This document shows, piece by piece, positions 12,330 through 22,428 of a stretch of DNA of 64,000 nucleotides. The notes beneath the pieces are model-generated. The model was not told the origin of the DNA. It did not search any database and worked only from the letters and a program-made list of their open reading frames with translations. Source of the DNA: Caenorhabditis elegans (taxonomy: Eukaryota; Nematoda; Chromadorea; Rhabditida; Rhabditidae); the NCBI RefSeq assembly GCF_000002985.6, contig NC_003279.8, forward strand, positions 13,392,001 to 13,456,000, read 5' to 3'. A program made the translations under genes and the position numbers. Positions within the stretch are counted from its first letter, which is position 1; the number at the start of each line of letters is the position of its first letter.

Positions 12330-15300
12330 AATTTTAGGTGAATGGTTAGAGTCATAATTTTAGGTGAATGGTTAGAGTCATAATTTTAGGTGAATGGTTA
12401 GAGTCATAATTTTAGGTGAATGGTTAAAGTCATATTTTTAGGTGAATGGTTAGAGTCATATTTTTAGGTGAATGGTTAGAGTCATATTTTTAGGTGAATG
12501 GTTAGAGTCATAATTTTAGGTGAATGGTTAGAGTCATAATTTTAGGTGAATGGTTAGAGTCATAATTTTAGGTGAATGGTTAGAGTCATATTTTTAGGTG
12601 AATGGTTAGAGTCATAATTTTAGGTGAATGGTTAGAGTCATACTTTTAGGTGAATGGTTAGAGTCATAATTTTAGGTGAATGGTTAGAGTCATAATTTTA
12701 GGTGAATGGTTAGAGTCATATTTTTAGGTGAATGGTTAGAGTCATATTTTTAGGTGAATGGTTAGAGTCATATTTTTAGGTGAATGGTTAGAGTCATAAT
12801 TTTAGGTGAATGGTTAGAGTCATATTTTTAGGTGAATGGTTAGAGTCATAATTTTAGGTGAATGGTTAGAGTCATATTTTTAGGTGAATGGTTAGAGTCA
12901 TAATTTTAGGTGAATGGTTAGAGTCATAATTTTAGGTGAATGGTTAGAGTCATAATTTTAGGTGAATGGTTAGAGTCATAATTTTAGGTGAATGGTTAGA
13001 GTCATATTTTTAGGTGAATGGTTAGAGTCATAATTTTAGGTGAATGGTTAGAGTCATAATTTTAGGTGAATGGTTAGAGTCATATTTTTAGGTGAATGGT
13101 TAGAGTCATAATTTTAGGTGAATGGTTAGAGTCATATTTTTAGGTGAATGGTTAGAGTCATAATTTTAGGTGAATGGTTAGAGTCATATTTTTAGGTGAA
13201 TGGTTAGAGTCATAATTTTAGGTGAATGGTTAGAGTCATATTTTTAGGTGAATGGTTAGAGTCATAATTTTAGGTGAATGGTTAGAGTCATAATTTTAGG
13301 TGAATGGTTAGAGTCATATTTTTAGGTGAATGGTTAGAGTCATAATTTTAGGTGAATGGTTAGAGTCATAATTTTAGGTGAATGGTTAGAGTCATATTTT
13401 TAGGTGAATGGTTAGAGTCATAATTTTAGGTGAATGGTTAGAGTCATAATTTTAGGTGAATGGTTAGAGTCATAATTTTAGGTGAATGGTTAGAGTCATA
13501 TTTTTAGGTGAATGGTTAGAGTCATAATTTTAGGTGAATGGTTAGAGTCATAATTTTAGGTGAATGGTTAGAGTCATATTTTTAGGTGAATGGTTAGAGT
13601 CATATTTTTAGGTGAATGGTTAGAGTCATATTTTTAGGTGAATGGTTAGAGTCATATTTTTAGGTGAATGGTTAGAGTCATATTTTTAGGTGAATGGTTA
13701 GAGTCATAATTTTAGGTGAATGGTTAGAGTCATATTTTTAGGTGAATGGTTAGAGTCATAATTTTAGGTGAATGGTTAGAGTCATATTTTTAGGTGAATG
13801 GTTAGAGTCATAATTTTAGGTGAATGGTTAGAGTCATATTTTTAGGTGAATGGTTAGAGTCATAATTTTAGGTGAATGGTTAGAGTCATATTTTTAGGTG
13901 AATGGTTAGAGTCATAATTTTAGGTGAATGGTTAGAGTCATATTTTTAGGTGAATGGTTAGAGTCATAATTTTAGGTGAATGGTTAGAGTCATATTTTTA
14001 GGTGAATGGTTAGAGTCATATTTTTAGGTGAATGGTTAGAGTCATAATTTTAGGTGAATGGTTAGAGTCATATTTTTAGGTGAATGGTTAGAGTCATAAT
14101 TTTAGGTGAATGGTTAGAGTCATATTTTTAGGTGAATGGTTAGAGTCATAATTTTAGGTGAATGGTTAGAGTCATAATTTTAGGTGAATGGTTAGAGTCA
14201 TATTTTTAGGTGAATGGTTAGAGTCATATTTTTAGGTGAATGGTTAGAGTCATATTTTTAGGTGAATGGTTAGAGTCATAATTTTAGGTGAATGGTTAGA
14301 GTCATATTTTTAGGTGAATGGTTAGAGTCATAATTTTAGGTGAATGGTTAGAGTCATAATTTTAGGTGAATGGTTAGAGTCATATTTTTAGGTGAATGGT
14401 TAGAGTCATATTTTTAGGTGAATGGTTAGAGTCATATTTTTAGGTGAATGGTTAGAGTCATATTTTTAGGTGAATGGTTAGAGTCATATTTTTAGGTGAA
14501 TGGTTAGAGTCATATTTTTAGGTGAATGGTTAGAGTCATATTTTTAGGTGAATGGTTAGAGTCATAATTTTAGGTGAATGGTTAGAGTCATAATTTTAGG
14601 TGAATGGTTAGAGTCATATTTTTAGGTGAATGGTTAGAGTCATATTTTTAGGTGAATGGTTAGAGTCATATTTTTAGGTGAATGGTTAGAGTCATAATTT
14701 TAGGTGAATGGTTAGAGTCATATTTTTAGGTGAATGGTTAGAGTCATAATTTTAGGTGAATGGTTAGAGTCATAATTTTAGGTGAATGGTTAGAGTCATA
14801 TTTTTAGGTGAATGGTTAGAGTCATAATTTTAGGTGAATGGTTAGAGTCATATTTTTAGGTGAATGGTTAGAGTCATATTTTTAGGTGAATGGTTAGAGT
14901 CATAATTTTAGGTGAATGGTTAGAGTCATAATTTTAGGTGAATGGTTAGAGTCATAATTTTAGGTGAATGGTTAGAGTCATATTTTTAGGTGAATGGTTA
15001 GAGTCATATTTTTAGGTGAATGGTTAGAGTCATAATTTTAGGTGAATGGTTAGAGTCATAATTTTAGGTGAATGGTTAGAGTCATAATTTTAGGTGAATG
15101 GTTAGAGTCATATTTTTAGGTGAATGGTTAGAGTCATAATTTTAGGTGAATGGTTAGAGTCATATTTTTAGGTGAATGGTTAGAGTCATAATTTTAGGTG
15201 AATGGTTAGAGTCATATTTTTAGGTGAATGGTTAGAGTCATATTTTTAGGTGAATGGTTAGAGTCATATTTTTAGGTGAATGGTTAGAGTCATATTTTTA

Positions 15301-16484
15301 GGTGAATGGTTAGAGTCATAATTTTAGGTGAATGGTTAGAGTCATAATTTTAGGTGAATGGTTAGAGTCATATTTTTAGGTGAATGGTTAGAGTCATAAT
15401 TTTAGGTGAATGGTTAGAGTCATAATTTTAGGTGAATGGTTAGAGTCATAATTTTAGGTGAATGGTTAGAGTCATAATTTTAGGTGAATGGTTAGAGTCA
15501 TAATTTTAGGTGAATGGTTAGAGTCATAATTTTAGGTGAATGGTTAGAGTCATATTTTTAGGTGAATGGTTAGAGTCATAATTTTAGGTGAATGGTTAGA
15601 GTCATAATTTTAGGTGAATGGTTAGAGTCATAATTTTAGGTGAATGGTTAGAGTCATAATTTTAGGTGAATGGTTAGAGTCATATTTTTAGGTGAATGGT
15701 TAGAGTCATAATTTTAGGTGAATGGTTAGAGTCATATTTTTAGGTGAATGGTTAGAGTCATAATTTTAGGTGAATGGTTAGAGTCATATTTTTAGGTGAA
15801 TGGTTAGAGTCATAATTTTAGGTGAATGGTTAGAGTCATATTTTTAGGTGAATGGTTAGAGTCATAATTTTAGGTGAATGGTTAGAGTCATATTTTTAGG
15901 TGAATGGTTAGAGTCATAATTTTAGGTGAATGGTTAGAGTCATAATTTTAGGTGAATGGTTAGAGTCATATTTTTAGGTGAATGGTTAGAGTCATAATTT
16001 TAGGTGAATGGTTAGAGTCATATTTTTAGGTGAATGGTTAGAGTCATAATTTTAGGTGAATGGTTAGAGTCATATTTTTAGGTGAATGGTTAGAGTCATA
16101 TTTTTAGGTGAATGGTTAGAGTCATATTTTTAGGTGAATGGTTAGAGTCATATTTTTAGGTGAATGGTTAGAGTCATAATTTTAGGTGAATGGTTAGAGT
16201 CATATTTTTAGGTGAATGGTTAGAGTCATAATTTTAGGTGAATGGTTAGAGTCATATTTTTAGGTGAATGGTTAGAGTCATATTTTTAGGTGAATGGTTA
16301 GAGTCATATTTTTAGGTGAATGGTTAGAGTCATAATTTTAGGTGAATGGTTAGAGTCATATTTTTAGGTGAATGGTTAGAGTCATAATTTTAGGTGAATG
16401 GTTAGAGTCATAATTTTAGGTGAATGGTTAGAGTCATAATTTTAGGTGAATGGTTAGAGTCATACTTTTAGGTGAATGGTTAGA
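12330..16484. repeat. 26-bp satellite, about 160 tandem copies
   Basis: The unit reads a-N-ttttaggtgaatggttag followed by agtcat. 159 complete units plus a 21-base partial unit stay exactly in phase across 4155 bp: the unit start predicted at 16464 by stepping 26 from 12330 is where it is found. Nearly all differences fall on one position, the second base, which is A or T in roughly comparable numbers and C in two units (about 12645 and 16465). One G to A change (ggttaaag) occurs near 12427. No ORF of interest, no spacers, so this is not a CRISPR array. Confidence 0.98.
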
Positions 16485-16489
16485 AAGAT

Positions 16490-16555
16490 TATTTTTTAAA
16501 AATCAATAAAAAGAGACCGCCGTACACAAGGCAGTCAAAGAAAAGGGGGAAAGGT
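16490..16555 (-). pseudogene. Fragment of the thrice-repeated membrane-protein exon
   Basis: Read on the minus strand it encodes FFDCLVYGGLFLLIF and then KK-stop. The same coding segment occurs near 19030-19090 and 21110-21170. Here it is cut short right at the satellite boundary and has neither the later hydrophobic residues nor the splice donor. It is most simply a truncated copy, or a C-terminal exon if the reading frame is used. Confidence 0.5.
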
Positions 16556-16620
16556 TGAGGCTCTTAGCCTATATTAAAAAACATTACAATAAAATCAATT
16601 ATAATCTATTATTGCATTTC

Positions 16621-16665
16621 TTGGCTTTTGCTTAGAGGTATGAATCATCAAAGAGGTTTCATACA
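16621..16665. repeat. Left 45-bp direct repeat flanking the Gag-like cassette
   Basis: An exact 45-base copy (starting ttggcttttgcttagaggta) of the sequence at 18521-18565, same orientation, 1.9 kb apart. On the minus strand it lies downstream of the Gag stop. Confidence 0.9.
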
Positions 16666-16796
16666 CACCCCGCGCCGCACGATGAGTAGCCTCGGATTTT
16701 GTTTTGATCTCCTTGTTGAGCTTGAGTAGACTGCTTGGCTTGAGTAGATGATAAGATTTGATGAGTGTGTGATGAAGATGATCTTGGCAGCTTGTT

Positions 16797-17861
16797 TCAC
16801 TTTTGATCTTCGCTTTTTTGAATGGGAGCCTCGATACAGATGGAACAATGATGATTGATCCTTTTACAGTACGTACATGGCTTTGGAGTACATTGATGTC
16901 TTCCTTCTCGTTTTGCCAGGCACAAGTGGCAACGGTTGTCTTTGTAGAGAATTTTCTTTCTTTCGAAACTTCCTTTCGTGTGCCCGCATCGATTGGAATG
17001 ATGATGATAATGGCAGTACACACATCGCGGTGTCTTCTCCTCCTCATCCGTCGTGAAGTCCCTCATGGGAACTTTCTTATCGTTTTTGAACACTGAGTTC
17101 TTCGGTTTCCTTCGAGGAATACTCGGTCCTTTGTCGACCTTTCGTGGGATGTTTCCCTGAAATTCTTTGGGATCGCTTTTCAAGGGGAACTTGCATGGTT
17201 TTTCGGTTTCGGTCAAGATGACCGAAACCTTTTCGGTTCGCTCCTCTTGTTCTCTGATGGCTCTTAAGTCCATCTTGGCTTTCATTTGCTTGACAGCAAT
17301 AGAGCTATTATCGGTTTTCTTTTGCAGGTCGATGATGGTTTCATGAATCTTCTCGATCTTCTCGTTCGTTTTGTTGAGCATCACTTTCACGGTCTCGAGC
17401 TCGTCGGGTTGGATGGTTCCAATTTTCTTCTCGATTCTTTCTCCAAAAGTAGAGATTTTCTTGTCGATTTTCTTGTTGAGATTTTGTATGTCATTTCTCA
17501 GATGTTTCTCGATTCTATCTCCAAGAAAAGATATTTTCTTTTCCATCGCATGGTGGCCGCGATGGAGCTGCGCCCCGAAATGATTCATTTGTTCCCATGT
17601 TTCTTTCATCGTTTCTGATAACTCTCCAATGTTCAGAGTTATTTTTCCTTTCATGGATTTTTGATCCTGGAACATTTCTTCCAAATTGAACTTCATCTGT
17701 TCGAGGTAACCGACTCGAATTCCATTTCTTGCCAGTCCATAGTCCTCGAGTCGGTTTATCTCTCGCAGCACATTCGCTATCTCATCACACTCATTTGTGA
17801 AAACAATAAAGAGTGCAGTGAGCGTTGATCGAATCTCTTCCAGTTTTCGCCAGTTCTTCAT
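16797..17861 (-). CDS. BEL/Pao retrotransposon-like Gag protein with zinc knuckles
   Basis: The open frame extends from about 17891; the first ATG in frame is 17859-17861 (MKNWRKLEE), giving about 354 residues. The N-terminal two thirds is helical and charged, with repeated GDRIEKHL / GERIEKKI segments typical of coiled coil. The C-terminus has an array of Cys/His knuckles: CVYCHYHHHSNRC, then CHLCLAKREGRHQC, then CTYCKRINHHCSIC. This order and spacing is that of the zinc-binding tail of BEL/Pao Gag proteins. No protease, reverse transcriptase, RNase H or integrase and no long LTRs are seen. It is bounded by 45-bp direct repeats. It may be a remnant or a domesticated Gag. An upstream exon could supply another start. 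Confidence 0.7.
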   Translation of the reverse strand: MKNWRKLEEIRSTLTALFIVFTNECDEIANVLREINRLEDYGLARNGIRVGYLEQMKFNLEEMFQDQKSMKGKITLNIGELSETMKETWEQMNHFGAQLHRGHHAMEKKISFLGDRIEKHLRNDIQNLNKKIDKKISTFGERIEKKIGTIQPDELETVKVMLNKTNEKIEKIHETIIDLQKKTDNSSIAVKQMKAKMDLRAIREQEERTEKVSVILTETEKPCKFPLKSDPKEFQGNIPRKVDKGPSIPRRKPKNSVFKNDKKVPMRDFTTDEEEKTPRCVYCHYHHHSNRCGHTKGSFERKKILYKDNRCHLCLAKREGRHQCTPKPCTYCKRINHHCSICIEAPIQKSEDQK

Positions 17862-18156
17862 TTTTTCGGAAGATGTCTGTGCTGGAGGCAATTCAGTGGA
17901 TTGTGTGGTTGATGTTTATTGAATAATATAAAGAAAAGAAAATACAAGATAATTGGGAAAAGAGTTGAGGGTGTTCAGTCTGTGCAAGGGTCACTCGCAC
18001 TCGTTATTGGAATGGTTGGATTAGAAGGTTGGACATCTGCTGCCTCGGGGTCAGGGGGCGGAGTTGGTGATGGCGGGAAGGAGAGAGATTATAATATAAA
18101 CAATCAAGTGGATGGGGGTGTGTAATACAATAATGTGGCTTACTGTAGTAAAACCA

Positions 18157-18507
18157 TTACAAAGATAATAATAATTTAAGAATCAAGAGAGTACAGAGAG
18201 TTCTGTACAATGTCGTGATTTCCGGCAATCCTTCATATATTGAATTTTTGTTTATGAATTGTTCCTTGATGAGCTTTACTGTTTCTTGTGACCATTGGTC
18301 TAGAGTAATGATTTTCCAGACTCTGTCCTTGACCAGTTTTTCCATTGGAGTTTCCACTGTCTTTTCTTTTGTCGGCTCTTCTTTCAGAAGCTCGTCTTCT
18401 TCAGCTTTTGTTATGTCTTCTGTTGGATCTCCGTCCATTGACTCTTCATAATCCAATAAGATTGGAGATTCGTCCGTGCCGTTAGGTTCGTATGTCGGTG
18501 AAGACAT
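18157..18507 (-). CDS. Acidic protein (exon) upstream of the Gag-like gene, unknown
   Basis: An open frame of 116 codons starting ATG at 18507, rich in Asp/Glu (DESPILLDYEESMDGDPTED, KAEEDELLKEEPTKEK). The 3' part after about codon 100 turns low-complexity leucine-rich and is probably intron. A further minus-strand frame near 17990-18090 encodes a Pro/Ser/Asp-rich stretch ending at a TGA and may be its last exon. The 45-bp direct repeat lies 14 bases upstream of the ATG. It may be the N-terminal part of the Gag-like gene or a separate small gene. Function unknown. Confidence 0.4.
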   Translation of the reverse strand: MSSPTYEPNGTDESPILLDYEESMDGDPTEDITKAEEDELLKEEPTKEKTVETPMEKLVKDRVWKIITLDQWSQETVKLIKEQFINKNSIYEGLPEITTLYRTLCTLLILKLLLSL

Positions 18508-18520
18508 TTCTGTAATTTCC

Positions 18521-18565
18521 TTGGCTTTTGCTTAGAGGTATGAATCATCAAAGAGGTTTCATACA
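18521..18565. repeat. Right 45-bp direct repeat flanking the Gag-like cassette
   Basis: Exact copy of 16621-16665. On the minus strand it is the leader of the acidic ORF, so transcripts of the cassette could start and end in the same sequence, as LTR-element transcripts do. Confidence 0.9.
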
Positions 18566-18594
18566 TTCTTTGAATTTTGCCGATGTGGACCGTC

Positions 18595-19245
18595 TTATAC
18601 GGTTTTTATTTCGGATTTGTACCGATTTTTTCCACACCGGCGTACAAGCTTTTTGTTGGTAGTCATATTATGAAGATTGTCATTTTGACCGTTTTTCGGA
18701 AACCTAGCAGCATGAATGAAGCTACTATCGTTCCAGTTTCTGCAAAAACGGCTAATGTAATGATTATTGTGAACATTAGTCTTTCTTACAAACAATAAAG
18801 GTTGCTTCCTGATCAATAAAACCTTTTTTATGGAAATTAATTTGACTAATCGGTTCAAAAAATAGCATTCATTTGTACATGTTCAATTAGAAAGTATCAT
18901 TTTTGTTTAAAATTTCAGTTCAAAACCCCCACTAGAAATGGCTATCAAAATGAAGTATGTGAAATTGTTCTCTTGATTTTTTTTTTTGAAGAACTCACCA
19001 TTTTCATAACAAATAATAAAGTATAAAATAGGAATTTGGAGAAAAATCAATAAAAAAAGACCGCCGTACAAAAGGCAGTCAAAGGAGACGAATGAGTAGG
19101 GGTGTATGTAGAGTGGGGACCCCTTTTTCTTTGCAACCTCTCGGGGGGAGACAGTAACTTGTGTCGGACGACTTAAGAGTAAGCAAACTGACCCTTGAAA
19201 TTTGACCCTATTCTTTAAAAATTGTCGAAAGAATTTTTTCATCAT
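18595..19245 (-). CDS. Predicted small single-pass membrane protein
   Basis: A three-exon model, 18999-19245, 18790-18808 and 18595-18739, closes in frame. The first exon ends with a strong hydrophobic segment (FDCLLYGGLFLLIF, then IPILYFIICYEN) and a GTGAGT donor. The last exon is hydrophilic and basic (NKKLVRRCGKNRYKSEIKTV-stop). The 19-nt middle exon is unusually small, so the joining is tentative. The hydrophobic exon has homologues at about 21.1 kb and 16.5 kb, which argues that it is coding. An alternative reading of the 3' exon gives a second hydrophobic stretch broken by a stop. Function unknown. Confidence 0.35.
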
Positions 19246-19796
19246 TTTTCTAAGACACGAGGATATTAGAGTTCATATTGTATACATTTATTTAACCAAT
19301 AAGAAGAATAAAAATAAATTCATTTATTACAGTGATGATCATGTCATCTATGTAACAAAATAGATTCATAACCCGTTGGAATGTAAGTAGTGGTAGGTCC
19401 AAGATTGCAGATAGGAACAGAGTCGAAAAAGGGGGAGACATGTGTTTGTATGAAAACATAAGGGGGACCACCCAAGAACGGTATGAATTTTGAAATAGAG
19501 AGACGCAGACATAAGAGACAGATAAATGAGACACAATGCATGACTGAGAGATTTTCCAAATAAGAGAGACGCAGTTGCATTGTGAGTAACTATACATAGA
19601 GGAGAGGGCCCCAGGGGTAAAAAGGTTGCAATCCGCAAACACACTGACACTCCATTGCGTACCCATTCTTATTATTTCACAATACGTTTTCATGAGCAAA
19701 TTGTTTTATTGATAATTTGTTAATACAATTGATTAATACGAAAAAAAATGCATTTGCTGGTTCAGCCAAGGAGTAAGTCGTATTAGTTCTGAAAAA

Positions 19797-20600
19797 TTAA
19801 TGTGTTTCTGATTGAAAAAAAGAGCAGGAACAATTAATGTTCTCGTCATAAATGTGATGGAGAATGACTGCATCCATGCAAGCATAGTGGATTTGGTCGA
19901 TGCGAAGTACTTCCCTGACCCAATCGCTGAGGGATTCCTCCTTATTGAGGATAATACCGGTAACCTCCAGAGCCAATTGTTTCAGCGAAGGCATTGATCT
20001 TGGTTGCAGGTTCAGGACTCGATCGGGTGGAAGAAGAGTCTCCATTCCAAAGACGGCAAATGTTCTTGTTTGCCCAAGCTGAGCAATGAAATGGTGGATT
20101 CTTCGAAGTTCTGGTTCGTTTGTCTTGTGGATACGCCAAAGCACAATTGTCTGGGTATCAATGTCGCAGAACGTCAACAGAGCCAACCTATCCCTATGAC
20201 GAACGGGAAAATGTGCGGATTCCGTGTCGAAGAAGATTGGTAGAGTGCGTTGACGATTGAATGGTGCCAAGAATCTGTTCGCTTCGAAGAAGTTTTCCGT
20301 GATTCGAATTGTGAAGTTTGCGAGTTGTGGATATTGAATTGTGTTGTCTCTTGCCAATCCCAAAGATTCAATACCGTGAATGGATGTATAATGAGCACGG
20401 GCTCCATTGATGACAACATCCTCGAGTGCTCTCCAAGCATTATCTGGTCTTGAGCTTGCAACATCTGTAATCCTTTCCAGAAGCCAAAATGGATCCACTC
20501 TGTGAAATCCTCCATTTTTGTGCACAATGCGGATGAGATCCAAAATTGCACCAATAGACGGAAAATAGTTTAAATAATCTTCTTAATACTTTTTGATTAT
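19797..20600 (-). CDS. DEDDy 3'-5' exonuclease domain protein (RNase D/MUT-7-like), 5' end unclear
   Basis: A 248-codon open stretch runs from about 20543 to the stop at 19797 and extends upstream in frame to a TAA near 20585. The region matches the RNase D/WRN/EXD2/MUT-7 exonuclease fold: PIFFDTES supplies the ExoI Asp-x-Glu; LKQLALEVTGIILNKEESLS then DW matches the family's conserved helix; IHYACMDAVILHHIY supplies the ExoIII Tyr-x3-Asp. The ExoII Asp is not obvious (FAVFGMETLLPPD). No ATG opens the frame before the domain, and an in-frame stop separates it from the preceding coding-like sequence (MDDIIKKY). It is either an internal exon of a gene whose 5' exon I missed or a decaying copy. 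Enzymes of this type trim RNA or DNA 3' ends. Confidence 0.6.
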
Positions 20601-20700
20601 GTCATCCATAATATGGATTCCATATAGCAGAACGCGTGCATTTCCCTTTGGAAAGCTCCCGGATTGACCTTTACTCCCATTGAGGTAGAAAATGTTTTCC

Positions 20701-20918
20701 TTATTCCAATTGAAATCCAACGTGGTATAGATAGGATATATCAGAAATATTATAATAGTTTCCAGATGTTTGAACATATCGATTGTACTGGTGTCGTGAT
20801 GTTGTTGGTGGCACAATAATAATTTCCGAAAGAAGATAGCTCTGAAAATATGTTTTTGGAAGAAATACTGAATTCTCATCATGGTTTTGTTTTTCAATAA
20901 ATGTGTACACTAGATTGG
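20701..20918 (-). CDS. Putative 3' exon of a second copy of the membrane-protein family
   Basis: An acceptor (gatttttcag) ends at 20919, and the open frame then runs to a stop at 20701 (ends YLYHVGFQLE-stop). Its phase fits the donor of the hydrophobic exon copy near 21060-21170 in the ICYEN frame. In that upstream copy, however, a one-base deletion shifts the YGGLFLLIF part out of this frame, so the gene may be broken. Confidence 0.3.
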
Positions 20919-21059
20919 CTGAAAAATCTTATAAGTTGGACGAATTTCTAAATTGGTACATTTCCAATTAGAAAGTATCATTTTTGGTCAACATTTTAGT
21001 GTAAAACCTCAAAAACTATGAGAAATCGGTAACAATTCTAATTCTAACCTTTATACCTT

Positions 21060-21170
21060 TTTTTTTTGAAGAACTCACCATTTTCATAACAAATAACAAA
21101 GCACAATAAAAGAATTTGGAAAAAATCAATAAAAAGAGACCGCCGTACACAAGGCAGTCAAGGAAGACGA
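21060..21170 (-). pseudogene. Third copy of the YGGLFLLIF membrane exon, frameshifted
   Basis: On the minus strand it encodes LDCLVYGGLFLLIF, then continues in another frame relative to the 19-kb copy because one base is missing in the TTTTTCTCC stretch. The GTGAGTTC donor is kept. Flanking sequence on both sides also matches the 19-kb copy, so the duplication is larger than the exon. Confidence 0.5.
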
Positions 21171-21465
21171 ATGAGTAGGGCAGTAGGGTGAGAACCCCCT
21201 TTTTCTCTGGGACCTCTCGGGAGATTTGGGATGTTGAGAAAAATGTTGGCTGAAAATTTTCGGGAAAAAAATTTAAATACTTGGCTCAGAAAACTCACTT
21301 CCAAATTCACAGCAAAATCGTCGTTTTGGTGGTTCAGCGGATAGAGAATGCCAACGGAAATGACCAGAAAATTTCAATAATTTATCTGGAATTTATTTTT
21401 CTTAAAATGTCCATAAAACGTACTAAAATCACGAAGAATTGATTTTTTGTGAAAAATGACCTGAC

Positions 21466-22099
21466 AAGGGAAGGCTCTGAACTCGTTATCGGACTTTGTT
21501 ACGCCACTATATACATTCGATAGAGAATAGTTACAGATGATCACTCCAAAAAATTTAGCTGCTTCAGAGCAGGTTCGACCAAGTTACGAAATTTGGAAAG
21601 TGCCAAAATACCCCTTTTTAAAAATTCCAAAAAATTCAAAAATTGTTTTTTTCTAAAAGTTGATATAAAATGTTTTCAAATAGTTGAAAATGATGGAAAA
21701 TCATACCATACAAGTTTCAGTTCATAATTCTCAAAACAACCCTTGAATTGATCTACATGAACATCTACTTTTTGGAATTTTTCTCAAGATATGTAGATTA
21801 ATTTAAGGGTTTTTTTGAGAGTGATGGGCTAAAACTTGTATAATATATGTTTTTTACTATTTTAAATCGATTACAACTATTTTTAACAACTTTCAGGAAT
21901 AAAAATTTTTCAGTGAAAACTTTCGATTTTTTTCAAAGGGGGTGCATCAATGATTTTTGGCATCTTCAAAGTGTCGTAACTTGGTCGAACCTGCTCTTCA
22001 GAGCAGCAAAATTTTTTGGAGTGATCATCTGTAACCATTCTCTATCGAATGTATATAGTGGCGTAACAAAGTCCGATAACGAGTTCAGAGCCTTCCCTT
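21466..22099. mobile_element. Foldback element, about 634 bp
   Basis: The outer arms starting aagggaaggctctgaactcg and ending with its complement stay complementary for at least 130 bases and include tatatacattcgatagagaa. Weaker complementarity continues towards the centre at about 21783. No ORF with coding character and no clean target duplication. Confidence 0.75.
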
Positions 22100-22273
22100 A
22101 TGAGAGCAATTTCAGATCAACTTTTTTCTGTTTCAAAGTGCCCGTATGCAGCCAAATTTTTTGTAATGACCTATATTCAAGGTGTTCTCTCAAATAAAAT
22201 AGGTTTCAACTCAGATTCCAGGAATAAGTTGAAATACTCTCCTTTGTGAGCCTCACCCAATCGTAATTTTCAG

Positions 22274-22428
22274 GCGTCAATCAAATCGAAACTCGGAATA
22301 ATGTCATCCTACCATATCTATGGATGTGCCTCCTTCGCCGGAGAAGGCCATCTTCCAGAAGAACTTGACCCGACAGGATGTGCCACTTTTACGTCGGAAA
22401 ATCTGGAAGTGAAGATGTGTTTCAATGT
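22274..22428 (+). pseudogene. Captured copy of exon 6 of the cysteine-rich membrane gene
   Basis: It reproduces the acceptor and exon at 29433-29585: the shared peptide segments are EELDPTGCATFTSENLEVK and CASF. It begins with the same intron tail (aattttcag) but lacks a proper donor after the Cys codon. Its 3' portion is the outer edge of the large palindrome, so a piece of it is also present inverted at 24725-24779. Confidence 0.85.

Noticed and set aside
12330-16484. CRISPR-like array of direct repeats
   Set aside because: Units are contiguous with no unique spacers, and the genome is a nematode's; this is a satellite.
16595-17047. 150-codon minus-strand ORF overlapping the Gag-like gene
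   Set aside because: It lies in a different frame over the zinc-knuckle region, has low-complexity isoleucine runs and no family features.
17286-17618. Plus-strand ORF of 110 codons opposite the Gag-like gene
   Set aside because: It is the antisense shadow of the coiled-coil part; its FLDFL-type repeats mirror the heptads.
19292-19699. Three overlapping minus-strand ORFs in different frames
   Set aside because: No splice-consistent model or domain; open in several frames because of base composition.
21320-21350. tRNA-like A box (gtggttcagcggatagag)
   Set aside because: No B box follows at the proper distance and no cloverleaf could be drawn.
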